Source: Methyloterricola oryzae
GTDB lineage: Bacteria > Pseudomonadota > Gammaproteobacteria > Methylococcales > Methylococcaceae
Assembly (NCBI RefSeq): GCF_000934725.1
Contig: NZ_JYNS01000001.1
Location: forward strand, 186,001 to 250,000
Direction of reading: 5' to 3'
Length of the DNA: 64,000 nucleotides
The position numbers were made by a program, and so were the translations under genes. Shown one piece after another: positions 33,300-45,742 of the stretch. The number at the start of each line of letters is the position of its first letter. The stretch's first letter is position 1. The notes under the pieces were generated by a model that worked only from the letters and a program-made list of their open reading frames with translations, searched no databases and was not told the origin of the DNA.

Positions 33300-35054
33300 T
33301 CAGATCCGGGAAAATTGCTGGTCGCCGTCTGCATCGTTGTCTCGGTCCTGAACCCGGCGCCGCGCCGCCAAGGGGTGCTGCGAAGACGCCTTGTGCCGAT
33401 GCAAGCCATGAATCTCGCACTGACCGCCGCGGCGCCGGTAGTCTTCGCAGTAATGATGGATGAACTCCATCACCGTGTGGTCGATGGTTTCCGCTTCCGA
33501 CAGATCAAAGATCAGTTTCTTGCGCTCCGGCAGAGCGGCCAGTTCGCTTTTGAGCGACAGGAAGTTGGCGAAGAAGGCGGCCCCGTCCACCGAGATGCGA
33601 TAAACGCCGTTGCCGAGGTCGTCGACGCGAAAATACAGCCTGAGCACCTCCGACCAGTTGACGCTGCGCAGCACGTGCACCAGAAATTCAGCCACCATGC
33701 CGATGGCGACACCGATCAGCAGATCGGTCGCCAGCACGCCGCCGATGGTGATGATGAACACGACGAACTGGCCCCAGCCGATGGCTTGCATCTTGAGAAA
33801 CTCCCGGGGCGACGCCAGCTTGAACCCCGTAAAGACCAGCAAGGCGGCTAGCGCGGAAAGAGGAATCTCGTGGATCAGATTGGGAAACAGGCCCACGAAC
33901 AACAGCAGGAATCCCCCGTGGAAAAAATTGGCCCAACCGGTGCGGGCGCCGTTGTTGATATTGGCCGAACTGCGCACGATCTCGGCAATCATCGGCAGGC
34001 CACCGACCATGCCGCTCAGGAAGTTGCCGACACCGACCGCCGTAATGTCGCGGTTGAGATCGGAATAGCGCTTGTAGGGGTCCAGCTTGTCCACCGCCGC
34101 GGCGCTCAGCAAGCTCTCCAGGCTGCCCACCAGGCAGATGGTGATCACGTTTTCCCAGAATAGCAGCGTGCCCATCATCGAAAAATCCGGGAAATAGAAA
34201 CCCGCCAGGAAGTTGTCGGGAATCGCCACCAGAAACTTGGGCCCCACCGTGAATTCATGATGTGGCAGGTGCGGATCGTCGGGCAGGAACATATAGATAT
34301 GCTCGTGATCCAGATCGAAGTACTGGCCCAGCCCCACACCCAGCAGCACCACCAGGATGGGCGCCGGAATCATCTTGAGATAGCGGTTGCGGATGAACGA
34401 CCAGACGACGAGTATGGCCACGCCCAGACCGCCGATCACGGCCACCTCGGGGTTGAGGTCGATGAAACTTGCGGGGATCTTGCCGATGGTCTGCAGCAGG
34501 GTGGGCGCATCGGGCTTGACGCCGAGCAGGGTGTGGATCTGCTTGGCCATGATGATGATGCCGATGGCGGCCAGCATGCCATGCACAACGGAGGAGGGAA
34601 AGAAGGCGCTGAGCCGGCCTGCCTTGAGCAAACCCATGGCGATCTGCAGCAGGCTGGCCACGACGATGGCAGCCAAGGTGTAGCGGTAACCTGCCATGGC
34701 GTCGCCCTGCCCCATCTCCTGAACCGCATCCAGGATCACCACGATCAGGCCCGCGGCGGGTCCATTGATGGTCACGTAGGAGCCGCTGAGGCGCGAGACC
34801 ACCAAGCCGCCAATCATGGCGCTAATGATGCCGGCCATGGGCGGAAAGCCCGAAGCCATGGCTATACCTAAGCACAAGGGCAAGGCAATGAGGAACACCA
34901 GAAAACCCGACATGGCGTCGTTGCGCCAGTTATCGCGCAATCCGGCCAGGCCGCTTGCCGGCAACGAGAGGGCTGTGTTTGATCGTGAATTGCTCATGGT
35001 GCAGAGAGGGTCGCGCTGAGAGACTGTCATCACCCCATACAGCAACCGTGCCAT
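33300..35054 (-). CDS. SulP-family anion transporter with C-terminal STAS domain
   Basis: Up to 584 aa. The membrane domain begins NDAMSGFLVFLIALPLCLGIAMASGFPP, a hallmark of bacterial SulP transporters, and includes INGPAAGLIVVILDAVQEMG. A C-terminal STAS domain follows (about 470-560, with IFDLSEAETIDHTVMEFIHHY). Substrates in the family include sulfate, bicarbonate and dicarboxylates; the sequence does not decide. The start is uncertain: candidates are 35054 (weak GGAG upstream), 35030 and 34997 (MSNSRSN), of which the last gives the more usual short N-terminus. Confidence 0.86.
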   Translation of the reverse strand: MARLLYGVMTVSQRDPLCTMSNSRSNTALSLPASGLAGLRDNWRNDAMSGFLVFLIALPLCLGIAMASGFPPMAGIISAMIGGLVVSRLSGSYVTINGPAAGLIVVILDAVQEMGQGDAMAGYRYTLAAIVVASLLQIAMGLLKAGRLSAFFPSSVVHGMLAAIGIIIMAKQIHTLLGVKPDAPTLLQTIGKIPASFIDLNPEVAVIGGLGVAILVVWSFIRNRYLKMIPAPILVVLLGVGLGQYFDLDHEHIYMFLPDDPHLPHHEFTVGPKFLVAIPDNFLAGFYFPDFSMMGTLLFWENVITICLVGSLESLLSAAAVDKLDPYKRYSDLNRDITAVGVGNFLSGMVGGLPMIAEIVRSSANINNGARTGWANFFHGGFLLLFVGLFPNLIHEIPLSALAALLVFTGFKLASPREFLKMQAIGWGQFVVFIITIGGVLATDLLIGVAIGMVAEFLVHVLRSVNWSEVLRLYFRVDDLGNGVYRISVDGAAFFANFLSLKSELAALPERKKLIFDLSEAETIDHTVMEFIHHYCEDYRRRGGQCEIHGLHRHKASSQHPLAARRRVQDRDNDADGDQQFSRI

Positions 35055-35203
35055 TCGGCTCCGGGCTCCCAGAGCCGCGAAACCCCGCGACCCGCGCCAT
35101 CAAGGCCTGTCCCTAACCGCCACCAGTGGTTTAATTCAACCACCGCCCATCGTTTATATGCACCATGAAAGCGCTTCGCGCACCGCACGGCGTCGCCTCG
35201 TGG

Positions 35204-36472
35204 CTACGCTCCACCGTCTTCGCTCGCGACTGGTGTGCGAAAGGACTTCTCCCACTTGGCTACCACGACCGTGGCCACCGCATTGCCGATCAGGTTGGTG
35301 ATGGCGCGCGCCTCGGACATGAAGCGGTCAACGCCGAGTAATAAGGCGAGCCCCGCCACGGGCAGCACGTCCACGGACGAGAGGGTCGCCGCCAGGGTGA
35401 TGAAGCCGCTGCCGGTGACGCCGGCCGCCCCCTTGGAGGTCAGCAGCAGCACCGCGAGGATGGTCAACTGATGCCAGAGGGTCAGCTCGGTATCGGTGGC
35501 CTGGGCGATGAATACCGCGGCCATGGTGAGGTAGATGGACGTGCCGTCCAGGTTGAAGGAATAGCCGGTCGGCACCACCAGGCCGACGACGGTGCGCGAG
35601 CAGCCGAAGGCCTCCAGTTTTTCCATCAAGCGCGGCAGGGCCGATTCCGAGGACGAGGTACCCAAGACCAGCAGGATTTCCTCGCCGATGTGGCGGATCA
35701 GCCGCCACAGGCTGAAGCCGCTGAGGCGGGCGATCAGGCCCAGCACCAGGGTCACGAACAGGCCGCAGGTGAGGTAGACGCTGAGCATCAGCTTGCCCAG
35801 GGACAACAGCGTGTCGATGCCGTATTTGCCGATGGTGAAGGCCATGGCGCCGAAGGCCCCGAGAGGGGCAAGCCGCATGACCATGTTGATCATCGCGAAC
35901 AGGGTGGCGGAGATCCGCTCCAGCAGTTCCGTGACGGCGCGCCCCTTCTCTCCCTGTGCACCCAGGGCCCAGCCGAACAGCACCGAGAACAGCAACACCT
36001 GCAGGATCTCGCCCTTGGCGAAGGCGCCCACGGCGCTGTCCGGGATGATGTTGAGGACGAAATCCACCGCGCTCAGGTGTTTCGCGCCCTCGGCATAGGC
36101 GGCCACGGAGGTCGCATCCAGGGTCCTGACATCGGCCCCGATGCCGGCGCCGGGTTTGAGCACGTTCACCACCACCAGACCGATGACCAGGGCCAGACTG
36201 GTCACCAACTCGAAATATATCAGCGCCTTCAAGCCGACCCGGCCGACCCTGCGCATATCGCCCATGTGGGCGATGCCGAGGGCGATGGTGGTGAAGATGA
36301 TGGGCGCGATGAGCATCTTGATGAGCTTGATGAAACCGTCGCCCAGGGGCTTCAACTGCTCCCCCAACTGCGGATAGAGCCAGCCGGTGGCGATGCCCAG
36401 CAGCACGCCGGCGATCACCTGGAAATACAGATGTCGGTAGAAGGGCGGGCGGTGTGTATTGGACAGGCTCAT
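35204..36472 (-). CDS. dctA: C4-dicarboxylate/proton symporter DctA
   Basis: Imports succinate, malate, fumarate and related acids. 422 aa of the DAACS (GltPh-like) family. Recognisable segments are the substrate-binding hairpin [20 protein letters not shown], the NMDGT-type motif as [12 protein letters not shown] and [22 protein letters not shown] in helix 8. The N-terminus [24 protein letters not shown] is DctA-like. It lies 149 bp downstream of the SulP start on the same strand. Confidence 0.93.
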   Translation of the reverse strand: MSLSNTHRPPFYRHLYFQVIAGVLLGIATGWLYPQLGEQLKPLGDGFIKLIKMLIAPIIFTTIALGIAHMGDMRRVGRVGLKALIYFELVTSLALVIGLVVVNVLKPGAGIGADVRTLDATSVAAYAEGAKHLSAVDFVLNIIPDSAVGAFAKGEILQVLLFSVLFGWALGAQGEKGRAVTELLERISATLFAMINMVMRLAPLGAFGAMAFTIGKYGIDTLLSLGKLMLSVYLTCGLFVTLVLGLIARLSGFSLWRLIRHIGEEILLVLGTSSSESALPRLMEKLEAFGCSRTVVGLVVPTGYSFNLDGTSIYLTMAAVFIAQATDTELTLWHQLTILAVLLLTSKGAAGVTGSGFITLAATLSSVDVLPVAGLALLLGVDRFMSEARAITNLIGNAVATVVVAKWEKSFRTPVASEDGGA

Positions 36473-36515
36473 GGTTCAGGGTGCGGGAACGTGGGAATAA
36501 TGTCGGCGCAGGATT

Positions 36516-36788
36516 TCAGTGCTGCGACTCCTGCTGCGCCAATCGCTCCAGCGTCAACCTGAGACTGCGGCTCATGGTATCGATCGCCACCGGCACCGGC
36601 ATGTGGCCATCCACGACGAACAAGCGCAGTATGTCGTAAGCCGCCGTCAGGATCCTGGGATCGTCCGGCAGTTCCATCAGCGCCGCCAGTTCGCGGGCCA
36701 CTTGAGCAACCTGGGCCTTTTCGGCGCTGCTCAGCACCAGATCCCCAGGGCCATCTTCCGCTGACGCCATCGGCGATGCTCGCTTCAT
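36516..36788 (-). CDS. Small hypothetical protein, 90 aa
   Basis: Not recognised. A good AGGGAG site precedes the ATG at 36788, and the gene is divergent from proS. The protein is acidic and helical, with no signal peptide or membrane segment: SSAEKAQVAQVARELAALMELPDDPRILTAAYDILRLFVVDGHMPV. The frame is open far upstream as the antisense shadow of proS, which could hide the true gene. A segment like ILTAAYDILRLFVVDGHMPVPVAIDTMSRSL could be a small regulatory or adaptor protein; no function assigned. Confidence 0.6.
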   Translation of the reverse strand: MKRASPMASAEDGPGDLVLSSAEKAQVAQVARELAALMELPDDPRILTAAYDILRLFVVDGHMPVPVAIDTMSRSLRLTLERLAQQESQH

Positions 36789-36838
36789 CCTTTTCTCCCT
36801 CTGCTGGGCCACACTGCGGCGGCGTGAGCTGCCTCGGG

Positions 36839-36867
36839 CTGACCGGGACACCGGCAGCAGGTAGAAT
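36839..36867 (+). promoter_or_regulatory. Sigma70 promoter of proS
   Basis: CTGACC (36839-36844) and TAGAAT (36862-36867) with an ideal 17-bp spacer, 38 bp before the proS ATG. Four of six and five of six consensus bases match. Confidence 0.6.
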
Positions 36868-36905
36868 GATACGCCAACATTCACACATACGCCGAAAGGG
36901 CATCC

Positions 36906-38615
36906 ATGCGCACCAGCCAATTTCCCCTGAACACTCTCAAGGAGACACCCGCCGACGCCGAGGTCGTCAGTCATCAGCTCATGTTGCGGGCTGGCCTGAT
37001 CCGCAAGCTGGCGGCTGGCCTGTATACCTGGCTGCCCCTGGGCCTTCGGGTGCTGCGCAAGGTGGAGCGCGTGGTGCGCGAGGAAATGGACCGTGCCGGC
37101 GCGCTCGAGGTGTCCATGCCGGTGGTGCAACCCGCCGAACTGTGGCAGGAATCCGGTCGCTGGGAGCAATACGGCCCTGAACTGTGCCGCCTGAAGGACC
37201 GCCACGAGCGCGAGTTCTGCCTGGGCCCCACCCACGAGGAGATCATCACCGAACTGGCCCGCGGCGAGATCAAAAGTTATAAACAACTGCCGGTCAACTA
37301 CTACCAGATCCAGACCAAGTTCCGCGACGAGATCCGGCCGCGCTTCGGCGTCATGCGCGCCCGCGAGTTCCTGATGAAGGACGGCTATTCCTTCCATCTC
37401 GACCAGGGCTCGCTGCAGCAAACTTACGATGCCATGTATGCCGCCTACAGCGAGATATTTACCCGCCTCGGGCTGAAGTTCCGCCCGGTACTGGCCGACA
37501 CCGGCGCCATCGGCGGCAGCCACTCCCATGAATTCCACGTGCTGGCGGACTCCGGCGAGGACGCCATCGCCTTCTCCAACGAGAGCAGCTATGCCGCCAA
37601 TGTGGAGCAGGCCGAGGCCCTGACCCTGGCAGCGCCCTCCGAGGCGCCGGCCGCGATGAGCAAGGTGGCCACGCCCGGCCAGCACAGCATCGAGGAAGTC
37701 AGCGCCTTTCTCAAGCTGGAGCCGCAGCGCGTCCTCAAGACCCTGCTGGTGGCGGGCAGCGAAGGCGGCGTAGTGGCCTTGCTGCTGCGCGGCGACCATG
37801 AACTCAACGCCATCAAGGCCGCCAAGCTGGAGGCGGTGGCCAGCCCGCTGCGCTTCGCCAGCGAGGCCGAAGTGCGCGAGGCCGCAGGCTGCGGGCCGGG
37901 CTCGCTGGGGCCGCTGGGCCTGCGCATTCCGGTCATCGCCGACCGCAGCGCCGCAGCCCTGGTGAACTTCGTGTGCGGCGCCAACGAGGACGGCTACCAC
38001 CTGACCGGCGTCAACTGGGGACGCGACCTGCCCGCGCCCGCCGTCGTTGCGGACATCCGCAACGTAGTCGACGGCGACCCCAGCCCAGACGGCATCGGCA
38101 CACTCCGCATCGCCCGCGGCATCGAGGTGGGTCATATCTTCCAGTTGGGCACCAAGTACAGCCAGGCCATGAACGCCACCGTGCTCAATGAGCAGGGGCA
38201 GAACCAGGTGATGATCATGGGCTGCTACGGCATCGGCGTCTCCCGCGTGGTGGCCTCCGCCATCGAGCAGAACCACGACGAGCGCGGCATCATCTGGCCC
38301 GAGGCGCTCGCCCCCTTCCAGGTTGCCCTGTTGCCCATGAACATGCACACCTCGGAGCGTCTGCAACAAGCGGCGGAGAAGCTCTACCAGGAACTGCGGG
38401 GAGCCGGCTTCGACGTGCTGTTCGACGACCGCAAGGCCCGTCCCGGCGTCATGTTCGCCGACATGGAACTCATTGGCATACCCCACCGCGTGGTCATCAG
38501 CGACAAGGGCCTGGACGCCGGCACCCTGGAATACAAGGGTCGGCGTGACGCCCAGAGCGAGAACGTGCCCCTGTCCGGGATCATCGACTTCCTGCGCGCC
38601 AAGGCCGGTGCCTGA
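36906..38615 (+). CDS. proS: Prolyl-tRNA synthetase, bacterial type
   Basis: Class II synthetase, 569 aa. Motif 1 is [22 protein letters not shown]; motif 2 surrounds [26 protein letters not shown]; motif 3 is [14 protein letters not shown]. The editing (INS) domain typical of bacterial ProS sits between motifs 2 and 3 (about residues 225-400), and the anticodon-binding domain is C-terminal. It starts [30 protein letters not shown], the family consensus. Confidence 0.97.
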   Translation: MRTSQFPLNTLKETPADAEVVSHQLMLRAGLIRKLAAGLYTWLPLGLRVLRKVERVVREEMDRAGALEVSMPVVQPAELWQESGRWEQYGPELCRLKDRHEREFCLGPTHEEIITELARGEIKSYKQLPVNYYQIQTKFRDEIRPRFGVMRAREFLMKDGYSFHLDQGSLQQTYDAMYAAYSEIFTRLGLKFRPVLADTGAIGGSHSHEFHVLADSGEDAIAFSNESSYAANVEQAEALTLAAPSEAPAAMSKVATPGQHSIEEVSAFLKLEPQRVLKTLLVAGSEGGVVALLLRGDHELNAIKAAKLEAVASPLRFASEAEVREAAGCGPGSLGPLGLRIPVIADRSAAALVNFVCGANEDGYHLTGVNWGRDLPAPAVVADIRNVVDGDPSPDGIGTLRIARGIEVGHIFQLGTKYSQAMNATVLNEQGQNQVMIMGCYGIGVSRVVASAIEQNHDERGIIWPEALAPFQVALLPMNMHTSERLQQAAEKLYQELRGAGFDVLFDDRKARPGVMFADMELIGIPHRVVISDKGLDAGTLEYKGRRDAQSENVPLSGIIDFLRAKAGA

Positions 38616-38699
38616 GAGGTAGATGCGCCGATTGTCTTGTTCCCGGCAAATCTGGTATTTAAACCACAGCAGCTCACACATACGCTAAGGAGAGACAAA

Positions 38700-39203
38700 A
38701 TGCAGAAACTCGCTTTCGCCAGTCTCATGCTGGCCGCCCCCTTGCTCGTCAACGCGGCGCCACCGCAAAGCACGTCCAACCGCGGCGATGGCGCCGGCGG
38801 CTGCGGCTGGGGTTCCCTGTTGTTCGACGGCAATTCCGGCGTGGGCGCCCACATCTTCGCCATGACCACCAATGGCAGCTTCGGCAATGCCACCTTCGGC
38901 ATGTCTTCCGGCACCCTGGGTTGCGACCCCAGCCAGCCCATCCGCTACAAGGGCGGGCGTGTCTACATCAGCGCCAACATGACCAAGCTGGCCGAGGACA
39001 TCGCACGCGGCGAGGGCGAAACCCTGGACGGACTGTCCGAGGTGATGGGGGTCGCGGCGGCGGACCGCCCCGCCTTCAACGCGCTGGCCAAAAGCCATTT
39101 CGATAGGCTCTATCCCAACGAGGCGGTGACCAGCGATCAGGTCATGGATACGCTGCAGGCCCTGCTCAAGGCCGATCCGGCCCTGTCCAAGTACGCGGGC
39201 TGA
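38700..39203 (+). CDS. DUF3015-family periplasmic protein
   Basis: 167 aa with a signal peptide (LAFASLMLAAPLLVNA/APP). The mature part contains GGCGWGSLLFDGNSG and a second conserved Cys (SGTLGCDPS), as in DUF3015 proteins, probably forming a disulfide. Its function is not established. AAGGAGAG stands before the ATG. It lies 84 bp after proS and 56 bp before a DUF4105 gene. Confidence 0.75.
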   Translation: MQKLAFASLMLAAPLLVNAAPPQSTSNRGDGAGGCGWGSLLFDGNSGVGAHIFAMTTNGSFGNATFGMSSGTLGCDPSQPIRYKGGRVYISANMTKLAEDIARGEGETLDGLSEVMGVAAADRPAFNALAKSHFDRLYPNEAVTSDQVMDTLQALLKADPALSKYAG

Positions 39204-39259
39204 TTCCGCCCCTCTCACCGGCGCGCCGCCCGATGGCGGCGCAGGCTGTTCCCTGCCAC

Positions 39260-41131
39260 ATGAGCGCCCCGGCACGCTGGCTGCTGTGCGTCTGCCTGCT
39301 GCTTCCGACCGTAGCCGGGGCCTTGCCCGAAGCCCGACCCTTGCAGGAAAGGGCCGAGCGCCTGGACCTTGCCCACGACGAAGCCTGGCTGGCCTTGGGC
39401 CATTACCGTCGCAACTGGCTGGGCGCTGGTTACGCTAGCGACGCCGACGACCCCGGATTCTTCCTCGCCGCCCAAGGCAAGGCCGACCCTGCGGCAGAAC
39501 TTAACGCCACGCTGGCAGCGCTGCTCAGCCCTGGGAGCGGCGACCGGCACCCGCAGTGCCGCTTTCCTGCGCGGGCCCGCTGGCTGCAGCAGCGATTGCA
39601 CTTCGACTTGCCCGAACGCCGCTGCAAGGCCCTGGCCGAATGGCGGAGTACCCTGAAGGCGCACGAGGTCAGCCTGATCTTCCCCACCGCCTACCTCAAC
39701 AGCCCTTCCTCTATGTTCGGCCACACCTTCCTGCGCTTGGATCGGGAGGGCCAGACCGATTCCAGCGCGCTTCTCGCCTACACCCTCAATTACGCCGCCG
39801 AGGCGGTGGACGAAAACGAACTGTTCTATGCCTATCGCGGACTGTTCGGCGGCTATCCGGGCGTCCTGGGGGTCAGGCCCTATTACGACAAGATCAAGGA
39901 ATACCGGGACTTCGAGAACCGGGACATCTGGGAATACCGCCTCAACCTGAGCCCGGCCGAAGTGGCGCAACTGGTGGACCACAGCTTCGAACTGCAGCCG
40001 GTGCGCTTCGACTACTATTTCATCGGCGAGAATTGCTCGTACCGCCTCCTGGCTCTGCTGGACGTGGCCCGAACCGGCCTTCGGCTGCGTGCAGAGTTCC
40101 CCTGGCGGGCAATCCCCGCCGACACCGTGCGCGCCATCGTCGCCGCCAAACTGGTGGCCGACACCCGCTACCGGCCATCGGCCGCAACCGTGCTCACCGC
40201 TCACGCCGATCAACTCGGTAACGCCGAGCGTCGACTCGCCAAGCGACTGAAGCATGGCGACACATCCCCGGACGACACTGAACTGACGCGGCTGGCGCCA
40301 ATGCGGCAGGCGGCAGTGCTGGAAACCGCCTATGAGTCGGAACGCTTCCGCGCCCTGGATGACAAACTGGAGCGCGATGCCACGGCCAAATCCTCCCTGG
40401 CCCTGCTGCGGGCGCGCAGCCGCATCGCCGCCGCCTCGCCACTAAAGGCCCCGCAAGCCCCCGCCGTGCGCGACGATCAGGGCCACAAACCGGCTGCCTT
40501 CGGGCTGGGAGCGGGGTTTTACGATCATCGCGCCTACGGCGAAATACGCCTGCGCTCGGCCTACCATGAACTCACCGATCCCTGGCCCGGCTACCGGCCG
40601 GGCGCGCAGATCGCGCTGCTGGACGGGAGCCTGCGCTATTACGAGGACAACCGTCTGCAACTGGAGCGTCTGGACGCGGTGAACATCCGCTCCCTCAGCC
40701 CGCGCAGCGAATTCATCCAGCCGCTGTCCTGGTCCATCGGTTTGGGCGCCTATCGCAGGCTGATGCGAGACAGCCGTCCCTTGCTGGGCAGCCTGAGCGG
40801 CGAGGTGGGCTGGTCCTACCCTCTTGCGGGCGGGATTGCCTATGCCATGGCTGGCGCCCGGCTGGACGCGGGTGGCGGATTGGAAAGCGGGGCGCAGATC
40901 GGCTTGGGGCCCCGGGCCGGCTGGCTCTATCGCGGTCTGGGTGGTCAGGGGATGGCGGCTTTCGAACTGGATTGCTACCTGATCGGGAGCGCCTACTGCG
41001 GCGGCAAGCTATCCCTGCGCCATGCCATAAACCTGGGACGCGATCTGGCGCTGTCCTTCAGCCTCAGCCGCGAACAGGGGCAAGACCGCTCCGCCAGCGA
41101 AGTCGGCTTCAGCCTGATGCGCTATTTCTGA
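39260..41131 (+). CDS. Lnb_N (DUF4105) protein with a probable outer-membrane C-terminal half
   Basis: 623 aa. The signal peptide is MSAPARWLLCVCLLLPTVAGA. Residues about 130-330 hold the Lnb_N/DUF4105 domain, with LIFPTAYLNSPSSMFGHTFLRLD and the catalytic-like FYYFIGENCSYRLLALLD type segment (here FDYYFIGENCSYRLL). The H and C in these blocks resemble papain-like or NlpC-type active sites. The last 200 residues alternate like beta-strands and end in a terminal Phe (SLMRYF), as outer-membrane barrels do. Related domains occur in the lipoprotein intramolecular transacylase Lnb, but enzymatic activity here is not shown. An in-frame ATG 27 bp upstream is the alternative start. Confidence 0.72.
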   Translation: MSAPARWLLCVCLLLPTVAGALPEARPLQERAERLDLAHDEAWLALGHYRRNWLGAGYASDADDPGFFLAAQGKADPAAELNATLAALLSPGSGDRHPQCRFPARARWLQQRLHFDLPERRCKALAEWRSTLKAHEVSLIFPTAYLNSPSSMFGHTFLRLDREGQTDSSALLAYTLNYAAEAVDENELFYAYRGLFGGYPGVLGVRPYYDKIKEYRDFENRDIWEYRLNLSPAEVAQLVDHSFELQPVRFDYYFIGENCSYRLLALLDVARTGLRLRAEFPWRAIPADTVRAIVAAKLVADTRYRPSAATVLTAHADQLGNAERRLAKRLKHGDTSPDDTELTRLAPMRQAAVLETAYESERFRALDDKLERDATAKSSLALLRARSRIAAASPLKAPQAPAVRDDQGHKPAAFGLGAGFYDHRAYGEIRLRSAYHELTDPWPGYRPGAQIALLDGSLRYYEDNRLQLERLDAVNIRSLSPRSEFIQPLSWSIGLGAYRRLMRDSRPLLGSLSGEVGWSYPLAGGIAYAMAGARLDAGGGLESGAQIGLGPRAGWLYRGLGGQGMAAFELDCYLIGSAYCGGKLSLRHAINLGRDLALSFSLSREQGQDRSASEVGFSLMRYF

Positions 41132-41150
41132 TCGCCGCATTAGGCCGTGT

Positions 41151-42377
41151 TCAGGTCGATGGCGCCGCCACGGCGAGGCCATGGCAATAGGCCAGGTTCT
41201 CCGCCACCAGATCGACCACGCGGCCATCGATATGCCCATCGCGCACCATGGACCGTAGGACGCCCAGGATGACATCGGGCGCGGTCGGCGCCAGCCGGTA
41301 GGGACGGAGCTGGGCCATGGCCTGGTAGATGTCGGCGACGCGTATGATGCGGGCCTCGATGGATAATTCATCGCCCTCCAGGTGAAAGGGATAGCCGGTG
41401 CCGTTGATGGATTCGTGGTGGTAGGAAGCCCATTGCGCGATGTCGTCCATGCCGTCGATCTGCTTCAGGATCTGCAGGGTGACGAAGCTGTGGCTTTTCA
41501 TCAGGGTGCGCTCGGAGGGGCTCAGGATATCCGGCTTCTCCAGAATCTCGTCGGGAATCTGCAGTTTGCCGATATCGTGCATCAGCCCCGCAATCTCGAT
41601 CTTGTCACAGCACTCCGCGCTCAGCCCGAGACACTCCGCCAGGTAGCGCGACAATCGGGCCACCCCCTCGGAATGCTCCACGGTGAAATGCGACTTGGCA
41701 TCGACGATGTGGGCGATGATGGCGGCAAACTGCCTCAGTTGGTTCAGATCGATGATCTCAAGACCGTCCTCATCCCCCATTTCATTGACATACTGGCTGA
41801 TGTTGTCCGGGGCCAGCAGCATCCAGAAGGCTTCCGGGAAAGATGTCTCGAGGAAGGAATCCACCAACTCTGGTGCAAAGAAAGTGCCAGAGAAAGACGC
41901 AATGCGCGAGCGAATCTCCTCCGCGTGCAACAGTTGCTGATTACCCCGAAGATAGGCAGCCGCCAGCATGTCGACGCGATCCACGAGGTAGATGAGGTTG
42001 GCATGCAGGGCGAGCGTCGGGTCCAGGGAATCCGGCAACTCGTTCCAATGGGTGTGGTGGAACTGCACGATAGGCGCCAGGTCCGCCATGGGCCCGAATC
42101 CCGCCACCAGCCTGGCGCCCAGATCGCAATGGGCCTGCGCGCCCTCCCAATCCAGCTCGGTCACCAAAATGCGGTGCACTTGGGTGGAAGACACGCCGCA
42201 GTCATGGATCAGGCCCGCCTCGAAGAGACGGTCGCACACCGCCTGGGGAAAACCCAGGACGCTCGCGCACTCCCGTGCCATGATGCCGACCCGCTTGCCG
42301 TGAGCAGTGTCGTCCACCCCCACCAGGTCCACTGCATTGGCGATGGCCAGAGCCAGACGCCGGGTATTGATGCTCAT
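41151..42377 (-). CDS. HD-GYP-type protein with two HD domains
   Basis: 408 aa. The C-terminal half is a canonical HD-GYP phosphodiesterase: HSEGVARLSRYLAECLGL, MHDIGKLQIPDEILEKP, HSFVTLQIL and HHESINGTGYPF. The N-terminal half has a partial copy (HGKRVGIMARECASVLG, IHDCGVSSTQVH, FHHTHWNEL) in which several metal ligands and the GYP triplet are lost. Expected activity is c-di-GMP hydrolysis in the second domain with the first as a regulatory unit. The start at MSINTRRLALAIANAVDLVG fits the family; an ATG 39 bp upstream is possible. Confidence 0.85.
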   Translation of the reverse strand: MSINTRRLALAIANAVDLVGVDDTAHGKRVGIMARECASVLGFPQAVCDRLFEAGLIHDCGVSSTQVHRILVTELDWEGAQAHCDLGARLVAGFGPMADLAPIVQFHHTHWNELPDSLDPTLALHANLIYLVDRVDMLAAAYLRGNQQLLHAEEIRSRIASFSGTFFAPELVDSFLETSFPEAFWMLLAPDNISQYVNEMGDEDGLEIIDLNQLRQFAAIIAHIVDAKSHFTVEHSEGVARLSRYLAECLGLSAECCDKIEIAGLMHDIGKLQIPDEILEKPDILSPSERTLMKSHSFVTLQILKQIDGMDDIAQWASYHHESINGTGYPFHLEGDELSIEARIIRVADIYQAMAQLRPYRLAPTAPDVILGVLRSMVRDGHIDGRVVDLVAENLAYCHGLAVAAPST

Positions 42378-42513
42378 GCCCGCTTTCCAGAAATCTTTGA
42401 ACCCGCCGGAACCCAAGGCCCGGATTTAAACGCGGCGCCCGCACCGCTGCCCGGCCCAAGGCCGAATGCGGTTAAACTATAGCGCCAATACCAACCAGAC
42501 AAGGTGTTTTTTG

Positions 42514-44823
<2,310 letters not shown>

Positions 44824-44842
44824 AAGAATTCCGAGAAACTTT

Positions 44843-45673
44843 TCAGATCAGACTGCCGTAAAGCTGCGTCGCCCGCTCCTGGACATTGTCCATCACATGG
44901 GCGATGGCTTCCGCCGGCAACGGGCACGCGCCCTGGCCCTCCAGTTCGGCTGCGGCGCAGACGTCCTCCACCGCCTGGCCATCGACCAGCCCGGTGGTGA
45001 CCAGGCCCGCCAGACGCATGAGGCGGCTCTCGGGGCTGTGCTCGTCCGAATCGAGCGGCATCAACTGCAGGCGCAGCAGCAACTCCACGGTTTCAGGCAA
45101 CTTCCACAGCCGGGCCAGGGCCGCGCCCAGGTCAGCATAGGTGAAACCGAACTCCCGCCGCTGCAGTTCGGGCAGTCGCGCCCTCACCCCCTCGGCCTCG
45201 AGCAGGATCGCCTGAGACTTCTCCGGCTCCTTGGAATACAGGATCAGCGAACCCAGGTCGTGCAGCAGCCCGGCCAGGAACAAGGGGCCGCGCTCGCGGG
45301 AATGCGCGGCTTCCGCGAGCATGTCGGCGGCGACGCTCATGATTACCGAGCTTTGCCAGAAGGTCTCCATGTCGATCAGGTCCTGACGGATGGACGCAAA
45401 CCGGTTGACTGCCACCGTCGCCATCACCAGGTTGACCAGCTGGCGAGTCCCCACCATGGTTACCGCCTGGTCCAGGGTGGTGATCTCCTTGGTGCTGGCG
45501 TAGAAGCCGCTGTTGGCCACTCGCAGCAGTCGCGCCGTCAGCCCCGCGTCGGTGGCGATGAGATGGCCTATTTCGCGCGATGAACCGGTGGAGACCATCA
45601 GATTGAGCTCAGTGACGATGGTCGGCATGGAGAACAGCTTGATGTCGCTTTGGAGGAGGTCTTCGGGTTTCAT
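44843..45673 (-). CDS. HDOD-domain protein
   Basis: 276 aa, essentially one HDOD domain (LLRVANSGFYASTKEITTLDQAVTMVGTRQLVNLV, then FLAGLLHDLGSLIL). HDOD proteins lack most of the HD phosphohydrolase ligands and act as scaffolds in signalling, often with c-di-GMP or chemotaxis partners. Only a HD-like LHD remains here. It converges with tex (19 bp between stops). No partner is encoded next to it. Confidence 0.82.
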   Translation of the reverse strand: MKPEDLLQSDIKLFSMPTIVTELNLMVSTGSSREIGHLIATDAGLTARLLRVANSGFYASTKEITTLDQAVTMVGTRQLVNLVMATVAVNRFASIRQDLIDMETFWQSSVIMSVAADMLAEAAHSRERGPLFLAGLLHDLGSLILYSKEPEKSQAILLEAEGVRARLPELQRREFGFTYADLGAALARLWKLPETVELLLRLQLMPLDSDEHSPESRLMRLAGLVTTGLVDGQAVEDVCAAAELEGQGACPLPAEAIAHVMDNVQERATQLYGSLI

Positions 45674-45742
45674 GGGAGCGCCTTTCTTGGCAGTGGGTGC
45701 AATTGCTTCATCGCAGAGTATAGAGCCTCCGTCATTCCGCGC

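Noticed and set aside
35024-35045. CTGTCAT near the SulP start as another Pho box
   Set aside because: Only one half-site is good; the 11-bp-spaced partner is poor and there is no array.
36789-38681. Long minus-strand frame antisense to proS
   Set aside because: Only its last 90 codons have a ribosome site and lie outside proS; the rest mirrors a certain gene.
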